The notes under the pieces: generated by a model
Seen by the model: only the letters and a program-made list of their open reading frames with translations
The model's database searches: none
What the model was told of the DNA's origin: nothing
Assembly (NCBI GenBank): GCA_947177465.1
Contig: CAMWUP010000133.1
Span: 1 to 6,104, forward strand
Length of the DNA stretch: 6,104 bases
Source: an uncultured Lachnospiraceae bacterium
GTDB taxonomy: Bacteria; Bacillota; Clostridia; Lachnospirales; Lachnospiraceae
Direction: 5' to 3'
Shown: positions 1 to 5,497 of the stretch, one piece after another
Position numbering within the stretch: position 1 is the first letter of the stretch
How the letters are laid out: every line of letters starts with the position of its first letter
Program-made: the position numbers and the translations under genes

Positions 1-122
1 CTTATCAATTCATAACCGTCAAAAAACGGCATGGAAAAAATGTCTTTCACATTTCCTCCATACCGCCTAAAAACCAAATCTGTTATTTTTTGATAGCTTT
101 GGCTAATCTGGACGCCTGCGTA
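1..122 (-). CDS. -1 frame extension of the tail assembly chaperone (gpT-like domain, partial)
   Basis: The -1 frame relative to the chaperone is open from a TGA at 138-140 to the left edge, about 45 codons, while the other two frames close quickly (TAA at 83-85 in the chaperone frame, TAG soon after in the third). If ribosomes slip on the T run at 122-128, the next codons read YAGVQISQSYQKITDL, then VFRRYGGNVKDIFSMPFF and an aromatic/acidic end. This small stretch reads like natural protein and resembles the T segments of siphovirus chaperones, which end the longer of two products. No ATG with a binding site opens this frame. A GTG at 48-50 preceded by GGAGGA (54-59, 3-base gap) is an alternative independent start that would give a separate small gene beginning with KDIFSMPFF. 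The window ends before its stop, so length and family cannot be settled. Confidence 0.6.
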
Positions 123-430
123 AAAAAATTCATGATGTCATTTTCTTTCACAATCTGTTTTATGTCGTTCACCGTTTCATCAAAAGGCTGCGTTTCAATG
201 TCGCAGGGTTCTTTTTCACAGATTCCGCCTAAAAGGGAGTAAAACATATCTTCTGTCTTTCTTCCGCTGCAGGAAATCATAAGTTCCATGGCTGTATTTA
301 TCCCTATTTCTTCCGCATCTACGCCTTCTTTTTTTCCCTGCAGATATGCTTCCTTTATGGCTTCCGTCATCTTCGTTTCTGTTACAATTCTCGCCAGTTT
401 AAAGATATCTCCCGTGTTAATTTTCCTCAT
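83..430 (-). CDS. Tail assembly chaperone, short (gpG-like) product
   Basis: Tail assembly chaperones coat the tape measure protein and recruit tube subunits. They are normally encoded between the major tail and tape measure genes, as here. From the ATG at 430 the product is 115 residues, mostly helical: DIFKLARIVTETKMTEAIKEAY at the start, a middle with TAMELMISCSGRKTEDMFYSLLGGICEKEP, and a C-terminal helix ending DIMNFFTQASRLAKAIKK. The layout resembles Firmicutes chaperones of this class. The frame stays open to a GTG at 454, but AAGGAGGT lies 7 bases before the 430 ATG and decides the start. In the codons for Asn-Phe-Phe lies a run of seven T's (122-128) that can act as a -1 slippery site, after which the -1 frame is open to the window edge. 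The short product therefore probably has a longer gpGT-like partner. Confidence 0.85.
   Translation of the reverse strand: MRKINTGDIFKLARIVTETKMTEAIKEAYLQGKKEGVDAEEIGINTAMELMISCSGRKTEDMFYSLLGGICEKEPCDIETQPFDETVNDIKQIVKENDIMNFFTQASRLAKAIKK
122..128 (-). promoter_or_regulatory. Candidate -1 ribosomal frameshift site (T_TTT_TTT)
   Basis: Read on the minus strand, the chaperone codons AAT TTT TTT ACG contain the heptamer T TTT TTT in the correct X_XXY_YYZ phase, so both tRNAs can re-pair perfectly after a one-base backward slip. It lies 13 codons before the short product's stop, and the -1 frame is open across it. A small imperfect stem (GATTAGC / GCTATC, loop CAAA) follows after a 13-base spacer, longer than usual, so a stimulatory structure is not clear. 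A second A-rich run just before the TAA stop (C AAA AAA TAA) is a weaker candidate because the first codon would re-pair poorly. Confidence 0.55.
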
Positions 431-1079
431 TGACCTTACCTCCTTCTGTTGCACTCTCTATAATTCCTGTTGTCTTCTTTTTGGGATAAAAAACCTTAAA
501 CGGCGGCGCGTCAAGCTCTTCCTGTGAATAGTGCCCGTAAAAAGTCATTGGGATAGTCGCCTCCGCTTTATCCTGCACCGTCAGTTTTAGCCCGTCCGTA
601 TTTAATGCATTGTAAACCTGTATGATAACAGGGCTGTCAGAACCACTAAGCTTTCCTATCCACGTAACATTATCAACATAATCTTCCAGCTCAATTGAGG
701 AATTTCCCTCAATTATGTCGTATTCCGCATCCAATTCTATGTCCACCGTGGAAGCGCAGAGGGCCGCTTTGATGGATTCCGATGTGGCTTCCAGAACAGT
801 TGCTTTTAGGTAAACGTCCCATGAATCAATTACTTCAAGTCCCTTTGCCCTTCCCTTTACGCCGTCAACCTCAATCTGTCTGACTGCAGGTACCGCAGAA
901 AACTCACCGCCGCCTTTTGTGGCTCCAATCAGTTTACCTGCTGACACAGCCGAATCATAAGTATCATTATCCGTTCCGCCAGGCTCATAAATAAAGTTTT
1001 TGAAAAAAGCACCTGCGTCTAACAGCAGGTGCTCTGGTGTCGTTCTGGTAAATCCAGAAAAAACTTTTTTCTTTTTCAC
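417..1079 (-). CDS. Major tail tube protein (GTG start)
   Basis: This 220-residue protein sits between the tail terminator and the tail assembly chaperone, the standard position of the tube subunit that polymerises around the tape measure. The sequence is beta-rich and acidic. It opens with a basic MKKKKVFSGF, continues with FIYEPGG-type loops and KLIGATKGGGEFSAVPAVRQIEVDGVKGR (about 49-77), where an 'iGat-gGg-f-p-ir-ie-dG' pattern is common to Firmicutes tail tube proteins, then DVYLKATVLEATSESIKAAL and a C-terminal AEATIPMTFYGHYS strand typical of the family. The start codon is GTG with GAGAGG 9 bases upstream. No ATG lies nearby, and the family needs this N-terminus. It begins 3 bases past the previous stop and its end overlaps the chaperone gene by 14 bases. 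Two perfect hairpins (1008-1033, 693-714) lie within it. Confidence 0.87.
   Translation of the reverse strand: MKKKKVFSGFTRTTPEHLLLDAGAFFKNFIYEPGGTDNDTYDSAVSAGKLIGATKGGGEFSAVPAVRQIEVDGVKGRAKGLEVIDSWDVYLKATVLEATSESIKAALCASTVDIELDAEYDIIEGNSSIELEDYVDNVTWIGKLSGSDSPVIIQVYNALNTDGLKLTVQDKAEATIPMTFYGHYSQEELDAPPFKVFYPKKKTTGIIESATEGGKVNEEN
438..445 (-). promoter_or_regulatory. Ribosome binding site of the tail assembly chaperone
   Basis: AAGGAGGT with 7 bases to the ATG at 430. It decides between this start and an in-frame GTG at 454, which would lie upstream of the site and has no comparable motif. Confidence 0.85.
693..714. repeat. Perfect 8-bp inverted repeat in the tail tube gene
   Basis: AATTGAGG and CCTCAATT flank a 6-base loop (AATTTC on the plus strand). 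It lies in the codons for the IIEGNSSIELED segment. No T tract follows on either strand. Confidence 0.75.
1003..1033 (-). terminator. Terminator-like hairpin with U tract inside the tail tube gene
   Basis: On the minus strand AGCACCTGC and GCAGGTGCT (1025-1033 and 1008-1016) form a perfect 9-bp stem with an 8-base loop, followed directly by a run of six T's (1003-1008, sharing the last stem base). This is the form of an intrinsic terminator facing the direction of transcription. It lies about 46-76 bases after the GTG start and encodes residues 16-26. Being inside a translated gene, it would form only if ribosomes are not covering it. Real termination is unproven. Confidence 0.35.
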
Positions 1080-1082
1080 TTG

Positions 1083-1436
1083 TCAATCCTCTCTTTCATA
1101 GACATATAATTCAAATTGTTCCCTTATCCGTTTGATACTCTTGTCCGGGTCTGGCACGTTTTGTCTTACTCCCTTAAATATGCGGATAAGATATTCACCT
1201 GTCAAATGATTGGTCCGGTGCAGTTTCTTTTCCAGTGCGTCCATCATGTTTTCCGTGCGGGAATAATATGCGTTCTGGTCCCATACATTGATTTCAAGGC
1301 TGTAAGACTGTCTGCCATCTGATTCTGATATGCGCCTCATGGAAAAAACCGCATATGGATACGCTATGTCCTTCGGTGCCTCTTCGTAATATGCCCCTGT
1401 CAGCTCTTCAAGCACTTGTTTTAGGCTTTGGTTCAT
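1083..1436 (-). CDS. Tail terminator-like protein (minor tail/head-tail joining)
   Basis: At 117 residues this has the size and position of a tail terminator, the hexameric ring that caps the tail tube and binds the head completion complex (lambda gpU / SPP1 gp17 role). Visible pattern: a short N-terminal helix MNQSLKQVLEEL, then DIAYPYAVFSMRRIS (the 'P-Y-x-x-f/y' strand common in these proteins), then SYSLEINVWDQNAYYSRTENMMDALEKKLHR (strand followed by the long helix), and a closing strand EQFELYVYERED. This alternation matches Gp17/DUF3168-like or tail terminator proteins of Firmicutes prophages. It starts in an ATGA overlap with the gp10-like gene, with GGAG close upstream, so coupling is likely. 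The exact Pfam family is uncertain; the terminator role is inferred mainly from size, predicted fold pattern and position just before the tail tube gene. Confidence 0.78.
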   Translation of the reverse strand: MNQSLKQVLEELTGAYYEEAPKDIAYPYAVFSMRRISESDGRQSYSLEINVWDQNAYYSRTENMMDALEKKLHRTNHLTGEYLIRIFKGVRQNVPDPDKSIKRIREQFELYVYERED

Positions 1437-1885
1437 TCTGCTCCATCTCCTCCATAATCCTCTTCGCTTATCAGGGAAAGGGCTTCAGCTTCATCTTCCA
1501 GCGCAGAAAGGTATTTGCTTTCTATTTTTATGATTTCCGCGGTGTTATCGGAAACAGCCTTTTGTAGCAGCCCCATCCGTGGCGTTTTACTGCTGCCAAG
1601 CTCCTGAAACCCGCCATAAAACGCATTTGGTCTTACTCCTACCTGCAGATTAGGATAGTCTTCATATTTATGTTTTACCCAGTACTGCGTAAACCTGCCG
1701 ACTCTCCCTCTCTGTTTCCTAAAAGCGTTATAGTACGCTGTCCGGAATTTTTTGCACACAAACTTTCCCACGTCCCTTAACGCTGCCCTGCACAGTTCTT
1801 TCATGGTATAGCTCGCCCTGTCCACACTGGAAACAAATTCCACACCGTCTTTATTGATTTTAGTCACTGATGGCGGCACTGACAT
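1433..1885 (-). CDS. HK97 gp10-like head-tail joining protein
   Basis: This 150-residue protein has the layout of the HK97-gp10 family (PF04883-type): a basic helical N-terminal part (TMKELCRAALRDVGKFVCKK, 27-46), a strongly basic middle (FRKQRGRVGRFTQYWVKHK) and the hallmark FYGGFQELGSSKTPRMGLLQKAV (about 88-110), which corresponds to the family's 'YA-x-x-x-E-x-G-T/S-x-x-x-P-x-P-F-L-x-x-A' block. The C-terminus is acidic (EEDYGGDGAE). The family is thought to act at the head-tail junction, and its place between head closure and tail terminator genes fits that. The ATG at 1885 has GGAGGT 7 bases upstream, a strong site that decides the start although it lies 26 bases inside the preceding gene. 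The stop overlaps the next start as ATGA. Confidence 0.87.
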   Translation of the reverse strand: MSVPPSVTKINKDGVEFVSSVDRASYTMKELCRAALRDVGKFVCKKFRTAYYNAFRKQRGRVGRFTQYWVKHKYEDYPNLQVGVRPNAFYGGFQELGSSKTPRMGLLQKAVSDNTAEIIKIESKYLSALEDEAEALSLISEEDYGGDGAE

Positions 1886-2192
1886 CTCTTACACCTCCGT
1901 AACATGTTATTTCCAACTCATTCTGCTCATTGCGGAATGTCCTGAGTATTTTATACCGAACACCCTCATGAATCAGGTATTCCTGCCCGCCATAGTCCAG
2001 ATAATCCGGTATAATAAATTTAATCTCCGGCTTAAACCCGTTTGTCTGCGCCTGATAAAATTCCGACTGCCCGATGGAGCGGATTCGCGCAAAAATCAAG
2101 GAAGTTTTCTCCTCTTCAAGCACAGGGTCGCCGTTGTTATCCATTTTATCCGTCCGCTTGTACGTGCTAAACCATATCACTTCATTGTACAT
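1860..2192 (-). CDS. Phage head closure (head-tail adaptor) protein, SPP1 gp16-like
   Basis: This 110-residue beta-rich protein is the likely head closure ring that plugs the filled capsid and receives the tail. The pattern matches the Phage_H_T_join family (PF05521): an opening with YNEVIWFSTYKRTDKMDNNGD, a central EKTSLIFARIRSIGQSEFYQAQ (the usual place of the 'W/ARv...e-f' strand), then IPDYLDYGGQEYLIHEGVRYKI, and a closing QNELEITCYGGV strand. The last is typical: these proteins end in a 'x-x-E-x-x-C/x' beta hairpin after the 'Y-x-I' strand. The ATG has GGGGAG 5 bases upstream and overlaps the preceding gene by 11 bases. Its own end overlaps the gp10-like gene by 26 bases. The tight overlap with both neighbours supports one translationally coupled head-completion group. 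Confidence 0.85.
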   Translation of the reverse strand: MYNEVIWFSTYKRTDKMDNNGDPVLEEEKTSLIFARIRSIGQSEFYQAQTNGFKPEIKFIIPDYLDYGGQEYLIHEGVRYKILRTFRNEQNELEITCYGGVRDVSAAISD

Positions 2193-2469
2193 TGATTCTC
2201 CCCATATCTGACTTGCGGATACAATCTATCTGATATTCCCATGCTTCCCTGTATCGTTCATATAGGTTCTGGTTTCCGAGTTTCATAAGGCAGAATGTAA
2301 CGATTGCATCTTCTATGAGTGCCTGTCCTGATTCTGCTGCTTGTTCTGGCACACCCGTGCGGATGAGCTCCGCACGGGCTGCCTTAATATTCCGGTCTAT
2401 TTCAGGGGAAAGCGCCTCCCCCGCCGCCGCGCCAAGCCTGAGCGCCGTTTTTACCGTATCCCTCAGCAT
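2182..2469 (-). CDS. Head-tail connector protein, HK97 gp6-like (phage DNA-packaging/QLRG-type family)
   Basis: This 95-residue, mostly helical protein lies directly downstream of the capsid gene, where HK97-type phages carry the gp6-like adaptor that binds under the portal as a ring. Its pattern fits that family: an N-terminal MLRDTVKTALRL helix, then PEIDRNIKAARAELIRTGV, then ALIEDAIVTFCLMKLGN and a final YERYREAWEYQIDCIRKS helix ahead of a short tail. The ATG is 3 bases past the capsid stop. Its GAGGG binding site (7-base spacing) lies inside the last capsid codons, so translation is probably coupled. The last 11 bases overlap the head closure gene. A perfect 10-bp hairpin sits inside the gene at 2354-2378. 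The exact family is a judgement from position and pattern; a general 'head completion protein' call is safe. Confidence 0.82.
   Translation of the reverse strand: MLRDTVKTALRLGAAAGEALSPEIDRNIKAARAELIRTGVPEQAAESGQALIEDAIVTFCLMKLGNQNLYERYREAWEYQIDCIRKSDMGRINVQ
2354..2378. repeat. Perfect 10-bp inverted repeat in the gp6-like connector gene
   Basis: CCCGTGCGGA and TCCGCACGGG flank a 5-base loop (TGAGC on the plus strand). Eight of ten pairs are G-C, making it the most stable hairpin I see in the window. No T tract follows, so it is not an intrinsic terminator. It encodes part of the helix around AELIRTG. Confidence 0.85.
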
Positions 2470-2472
2470 AAA

Positions 2473-3645
2473 TTAACCCTCATTTGTTTTTGGAGGCTCC
2501 TGCTGCACTGCCGCCGAAGCAGTTCCTTTTTTTCTGATTTTAAGGAATCCGTTATAGGTTGTAACATTGCCACCCACCATAACCTCTCCAAGTACAGCAA
2601 TCATTCTGTTTTTAAGCGCTGCCTCCTCTGAAACGGTAATTGTGTAGTCCGAAAATATATCTACCTCATAAGCCATCGGCTTGCCATAATACATGACGTC
2701 GCTTTCTGCTGTTGCATCACTCAGCGCAGTAAGTCTGGAATTTAAAGAATACCGGCAGGACAGACCTCCATCTTTGATGACACCGCTGTTCGGATTCTGT
2801 GTGTCCGGAATAATTTCATATACCGGTTTCTTTTCTTTTTCGCCCCTTATAGCGCCAAAAGCCTGCAGGTCTTTCTTTGTCAGCAGCAACACGGCCGCGC
2901 CTGCCACATCCTCATCACCGCCATAGGAAAGTATGATATCACGCAACGTTGTTGCGTCAATGCTGTCAATTTCCTTTATGGAATCTTTGCATGCCTTTGC
3001 CTTGTTGATTCCAAAAAATACTGTGTTTTCTTCTGCATCAGATGACACAACCAGCGCTGCTACTTTTTTCCGTAATGCTGCAGTAGCTGCACGCTGCACC
3101 GCCTCCATATATTTCACGGGCGTAAGTTTCCTTGTTTCTCTGGATACTTCCGTATAAACGGTTACTGTTACCGGCTTAATTTCCGCATAGTCCGTGACAA
3201 AATCACTTGACTTTGATTCGCCCTCTTTGCTGGTATCTGCTGCCATGCCAGGTTTTTCATACGGCACAATATTGCTTCCCATGCCAAGGCAGTCCTCCAC
3301 GCGCACCATATCCAGTATGCTTCTGCCCGATTCCAATGTGGGGTTTACTTCATTCTGCGTGTTTGACGGCACGGCAATCATGCCGGAAGAAATGGTGGTA
3401 CTCCTCGTTTCCACAAACTGTCTTGCACGCGTTTCCGCGCTGTCCGCGTCACCTGCTTCCGGTGATTCTGTACGGTTCCCCAGTCTTTCCCGTATGTCCA
3501 GTTTTTTACGCAGTGTTTTTTCCTCCTGCGCCAAAGCTGACTGTTCTGCCTCAATCTGCGCCATACGCTCTTCTGTGACATCACCTTCAAGTTCTGTCAG
3601 CAGTTCCTTCTTTCTTGCCTCGATTTCCTGTAATCTTTTTAACAT
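2473..3645 (-). CDS. HK97-fold major capsid protein with N-terminal delta (scaffold) domain
   Basis: This is the shell protein of the icosahedral head, 390 residues, a normal length for the family (PF05065). Residues 1-57 are heptad-like and highly charged (LKRLQEIEARKKELL..., EERMAQIEAEQSAL...). This is the coiled-coil delta domain that acts as built-in scaffold. A flexible Glu/Ser/Asp-rich linker (about 58-88) follows and probably holds the protease cut; the exact site cannot be read from sequence. The mature domain starts around ISSGMIAVPSNTQNEV and includes VRVEDCLGMGSNIVPYEK, the E-loop/N-arm region, SYGGDEDVAGAAVLLLTKKDL and the family-typical VMYYGKPMAYEVDIFSDYTITVSEEAALKNRMIAVLGE block near the end (in pieces, 317-353). 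A 17-residue low-complexity tail ends the protein. AGGAGG lies 7 bases before the ATG, the strongest ribosome binding site in the window, fitting the most abundant product. No separate scaffold or decoration gene is seen beside it. Confidence 0.94.
   Translation of the reverse strand: MLKRLQEIEARKKELLTELEGDVTEERMAQIEAEQSALAQEEKTLRKKLDIRERLGNRTESPEAGDADSAETRARQFVETRSTTISSGMIAVPSNTQNEVNPTLESGRSILDMVRVEDCLGMGSNIVPYEKPGMAADTSKEGESKSSDFVTDYAEIKPVTVTVYTEVSRETRKLTPVKYMEAVQRAATAALRKKVAALVVSSDAEENTVFFGINKAKACKDSIKEIDSIDATTLRDIILSYGGDEDVAGAAVLLLTKKDLQAFGAIRGEKEKKPVYEIIPDTQNPNSGVIKDGGLSCRYSLNSRLTALSDATAESDVMYYGKPMAYEVDIFSDYTITVSEEAALKNRMIAVLGEVMVGGNVTTYNGFLKIRKKGTASAAVQQEPPKTNEG
2941..2957. repeat. Perfect 7-bp hairpin with a 3-base loop in the capsid gene
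   Basis: ACGCAAC and GTTGCGT flank a GTT loop (AAC on the minus strand). It lies in the codons for IDATTLRD. It is short but tight, and could form in the transcript. Confidence 0.6.
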
Positions 3646-3652
3646 TTTCTTT

Positions 3653-3658
3653 CCTCCT
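3653..3658 (-). promoter_or_regulatory. Ribosome binding site of the major capsid gene
   Basis: A perfect AGGAGG with 7 bases to the ATG at 3645, in the 14-base gap after the protease stop. It is the best match to the anti-Shine-Dalgarno sequence in the window, in keeping with the high copy number of capsid protein. Confidence 0.85.
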
Positions 3659-3659
3659 G

Positions 3660-4301
3660 TTAGATTGATAATTTTATAGCTGCCACCAATTTCCGCTTCC
3701 GAAGTTCAGCCGCCGCTTTACGTTCTCTTTTCTCCTGAGCTTCCGCCTCCAGAATAAAGCCCTTCCTTGCCTCAATTGATGTATCATCATAAGCGGGAAT
3801 ATCCACCGCACTGACGTCATACAAACGCTTAACTGCATGTATCTTCCACAAATGGGAATCTTTATCGTAGCTTTCTTCCCGTATAGTAAATGCAAAGCTC
3901 ATCCGGTCAATATATCCGCCTTTGATTTCCTCATACAGCCTGCGTCCCTCTTCCGTCCCATCAAGGCGCGCCCCGATATGCAGTCCCTTATCATCTGTGC
4001 TTAGCTGCAGGGTACTGTTGCGGGTCCTCGCCATAACCTTGCCGCCATGGTTATAATTAAAAATAACATCTTCCATTTCGCAGCCATCAAAGGCGCCTTT
4101 GCATATCATTTCTTTGTATTCAATCCCGTCCAATTCAAACAGGACTGTTTCGGAATCAAAGGTTGCGGCATACCCTTCCACCCACTTTTTCCCTTCACTG
4201 CCTTCCGTTCCGGCTTCCCGCACATGCATCTGAAAACTCCGTGCCATTGTGCCCTTCCTCAACTGCCTGCTGTCATTCCCCGTTTTCTCCGGTTTTTCCA
4301 T
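3660..4301 (-). CDS. HK97-type prohead maturation protease (U9/S78 family)
   Basis: This serine protease (PF04586) cleaves the N-terminal delta domain of the capsid protein inside the procapsid and then itself, allowing shell expansion. With the ATG at 4301 it has 213 residues. Visible signatures are the strand KKWVEGYAATFD (38-49), FNYNHGGKVMARTRN with candidate catalytic His85, GYIDRMSFAFTI with candidate nucleophile Ser135, and YDVSAVDIPAYDDTSIEAR (161-179), the conserved late block with acidic Asp167. The C-terminus is a basic/acidic helix. The frame is open upstream to an ATG at 4352. I chose 4301 because AGGAG sits 4 bases before it with a second AAGGAG at 13 bases, and because the RQLR segment it includes resembles the start of related proteases as I recall them. 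An ATG at 4247 (GAGGAAGGG, 4-base spacing) would give 195 residues and cannot be excluded. The gene lies between portal and capsid, the usual place. The TAA is 14 bases before the capsid ATG. Confidence 0.93.
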   Translation of the reverse strand: MEKPEKTGNDSRQLRKGTMARSFQMHVREAGTEGSEGKKWVEGYAATFDSETVLFELDGIEYKEMICKGAFDGCEMEDVIFNYNHGGKVMARTRNSTLQLSTDDKGLHIGARLDGTEEGRRLYEEIKGGYIDRMSFAFTIREESYDKDSHLWKIHAVKRLYDVSAVDIPAYDDTSIEARKGFILEAEAQEKRERKAAAELRKRKLVAAIKLSI

Positions 4302-5487
4302 TTTTCTCCTCTTTCTCCTTTCCTGTCTGGTATGTATCCTGTTTGTCTGCATTTATAAAGTTCAGCGATACCTGGCGGATATCCCCGCCCTCTATAGGGG
4401 CATACCCTAAAAGCTCGCGCTGCTCGTTGATTGTGAGCATGCCAAGCTCTTTCGTTGTATTTATAATGTTTACCCTTGTCTGATAGCTCGTACCCATCAA
4501 CACGCCGCCGGAAATAACCAGTTTATTTCCACAACCCTTTTCTCTTGATGAAAAATACACATTGGACAACGCTTCGGCAAGCTGTTCCCACAGCGGCTCT
4601 ATTACTGCCTCATACCATGCAAGTCCCGTCTGCTCTGTATACCTGCTCTGCACAACCTCTTCCGGCGTGCGGAAATAACTATAAAACCGCCCTGCTATTT
4701 CCTTTGTCTGCGCCGCATTTGCGGCATAAGTATTTACATTCAGCGGAACATACTCTTCCATGGAATCTATACCGACAATACCGCCCTTGCTTGCGGCATC
4801 CTCAAACCGCCTTGCAAAATCCTCCTGGCTCTTTTTAACGTCTTCGGGGGCAAGCATTGCCTTTTTCTGCTTTATCAGACCGCGTACCTTATTGGATACT
4901 GTAAGCGCCTGTACAAATCCCTCATCAGATGCCTTTGCCATGGTCAGAACATTATAGATTGGCCTGTTTCCGTCACCTGCTGCCTGCCGGTAATTATAAA
5001 ACTTCCTTACCACCACACAGCACTCCAGCGGCAGCACCTGCTCTACACCCTCATAATCCGTAAAAAGGATTGCCCAGCCCCCGCCCTGCACTTCGCGAAA
5101 CTCAAACATCTTGTAGTCCACCGGATATATCGCTTTCGCTTCCCCGTTTTCAAACTCTATATATAAAACGGCTGTTGTCTGCGTTTCAAGCTGGGCAAAA
5201 AAGCGGTATTTAAGTTCAAATCCGGACATAATGTCATTAGGCTTTTCATTCAACAGCCGGACTATCCTGCTATCCCGCTTTGTCTCACTGATACGCCCGT
5301 CTTTTCCCACTATTACATGCTGCATCATGCCCTTTGCTGCATGTGTGGCAATACAGTCCACAATTCCACGGACAATATCATGTTCCCATGCGTCGGCAGT
5401 CCACGGGGAACTTCTTGCCTGATACCCGAAATAACTGTTTGCAAATACTGTTTTTACTTTTTTAAATAAATTATTGAAAATACCCAT
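4273..5487 (-). CDS. Phage portal protein, HK97 family
   Basis: The portal is the dodecameric ring at one capsid vertex. It docks terminase, passes DNA and anchors the head-tail connector. The 404-residue length is normal for the HK97-type family (PF04860). Family-like stretches are SPWTADAWEHDIVRGIVDCIATHAAKG near residues 27-53 (split by position, not one motif), the long helical segment with TPEEVVQSRYTEQTGLAWYE around 274-293, and the C-terminal LGMLTINEQRELLGYAPIEGGD around 348-369. That last segment matches the family's usual 'G-x-LT-x-NE-x-R-x-x-x-G-x-x-P-x-x-GGD' ending. The ATG has AAGGAG six bases upstream, overlapping the terminase TAA. The last 17 residues are a Lys/Glu/Gly-rich tail encoded by the purine-rich DNA that also holds the protease ribosome binding sites; the gene ends 29 bases inside the protease gene, which suggests translational coupling. 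Function is assigned by motif recognition and position. Confidence 0.95.
   Translation of the reverse strand: MGIFNNLFKKVKTVFANSYFGYQARSSPWTADAWEHDIVRGIVDCIATHAAKGMMQHVIVGKDGRISETKRDSRIVRLLNEKPNDIMSGFELKYRFFAQLETQTTAVLYIEFENGEAKAIYPVDYKMFEFREVQGGGWAILFTDYEGVEQVLPLECCVVVRKFYNYRQAAGDGNRPIYNVLTMAKASDEGFVQALTVSNKVRGLIKQKKAMLAPEDVKKSQEDFARRFEDAASKGGIVGIDSMEEYVPLNVNTYAANAAQTKEIAGRFYSYFRTPEEVVQSRYTEQTGLAWYEAVIEPLWEQLAEALSNVYFSSREKGCGNKLVISGGVLMGTSYQTRVNIINTTKELGMLTINEQRELLGYAPIEGGDIRQVSLNFINADKQDTYQTGKEKEEKNGKTGENGE
4306..4320 (-). promoter_or_regulatory. Double ribosome binding site before the protease start
   Basis: On the minus strand AAGGAG (4315-4320) and AGGAG (4306-4310) lie 13 and 4 bases before the ATG at 4301. 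Neither spacing is ideal. The same purine-rich bases encode the charged Lys/Glu tail of the portal protein. They support the 4301 start over the in-frame ATG at 4352. Confidence 0.6.
4510..4530. repeat. Perfect 8-bp inverted repeat in the portal gene
   Basis: GGAAATAA and TTATTTCC flank a 5-base loop (CCAGT on the plus strand), in the codons for NKLVISGG of the portal. It is A-T rich and therefore weaker than the other stems. Confidence 0.65.
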
Positions 5488-5497
5488 TTCCGGCTCC

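Noticed and set aside
452..454. GTG start for the tail assembly chaperone
   Set aside because: The AAGGAGGT site at 438-445 lies downstream of this codon and is correctly spaced for the ATG at 430.
1122..1190. Inverted pair CTTATCCG / CGGATAAG in the tail terminator gene
   Set aside because: The 8-bp arms are separated by about 50 bases. Pairs at such distance are expected by chance and no neighbouring feature supports a role.
1854..2195. Open frame of 113 codons on the plus strand opposite the head closure gene
   Set aside because: It covers almost exactly the antisense of a recognised head closure gene, has no recognisable motif, and no plus-strand operon is present.
3194..3679. Open frame of 161 codons on the plus strand opposite the capsid gene
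   Set aside because: It lies wholly antisense to a confidently identified capsid gene. Its product is Ser/Phe/Cys-rich without family character, and I see no binding site. It is a mirror of the capsid gene's codon use.
4088..4101. 14-bp perfect palindrome CAAAGGCGCCTTTG in the protease gene
   Set aside because: A palindrome of this length is not surprising once in 6 kb. It has no loop for a stable hairpin, stands alone, and encodes the family-typical KGAFDG segment.
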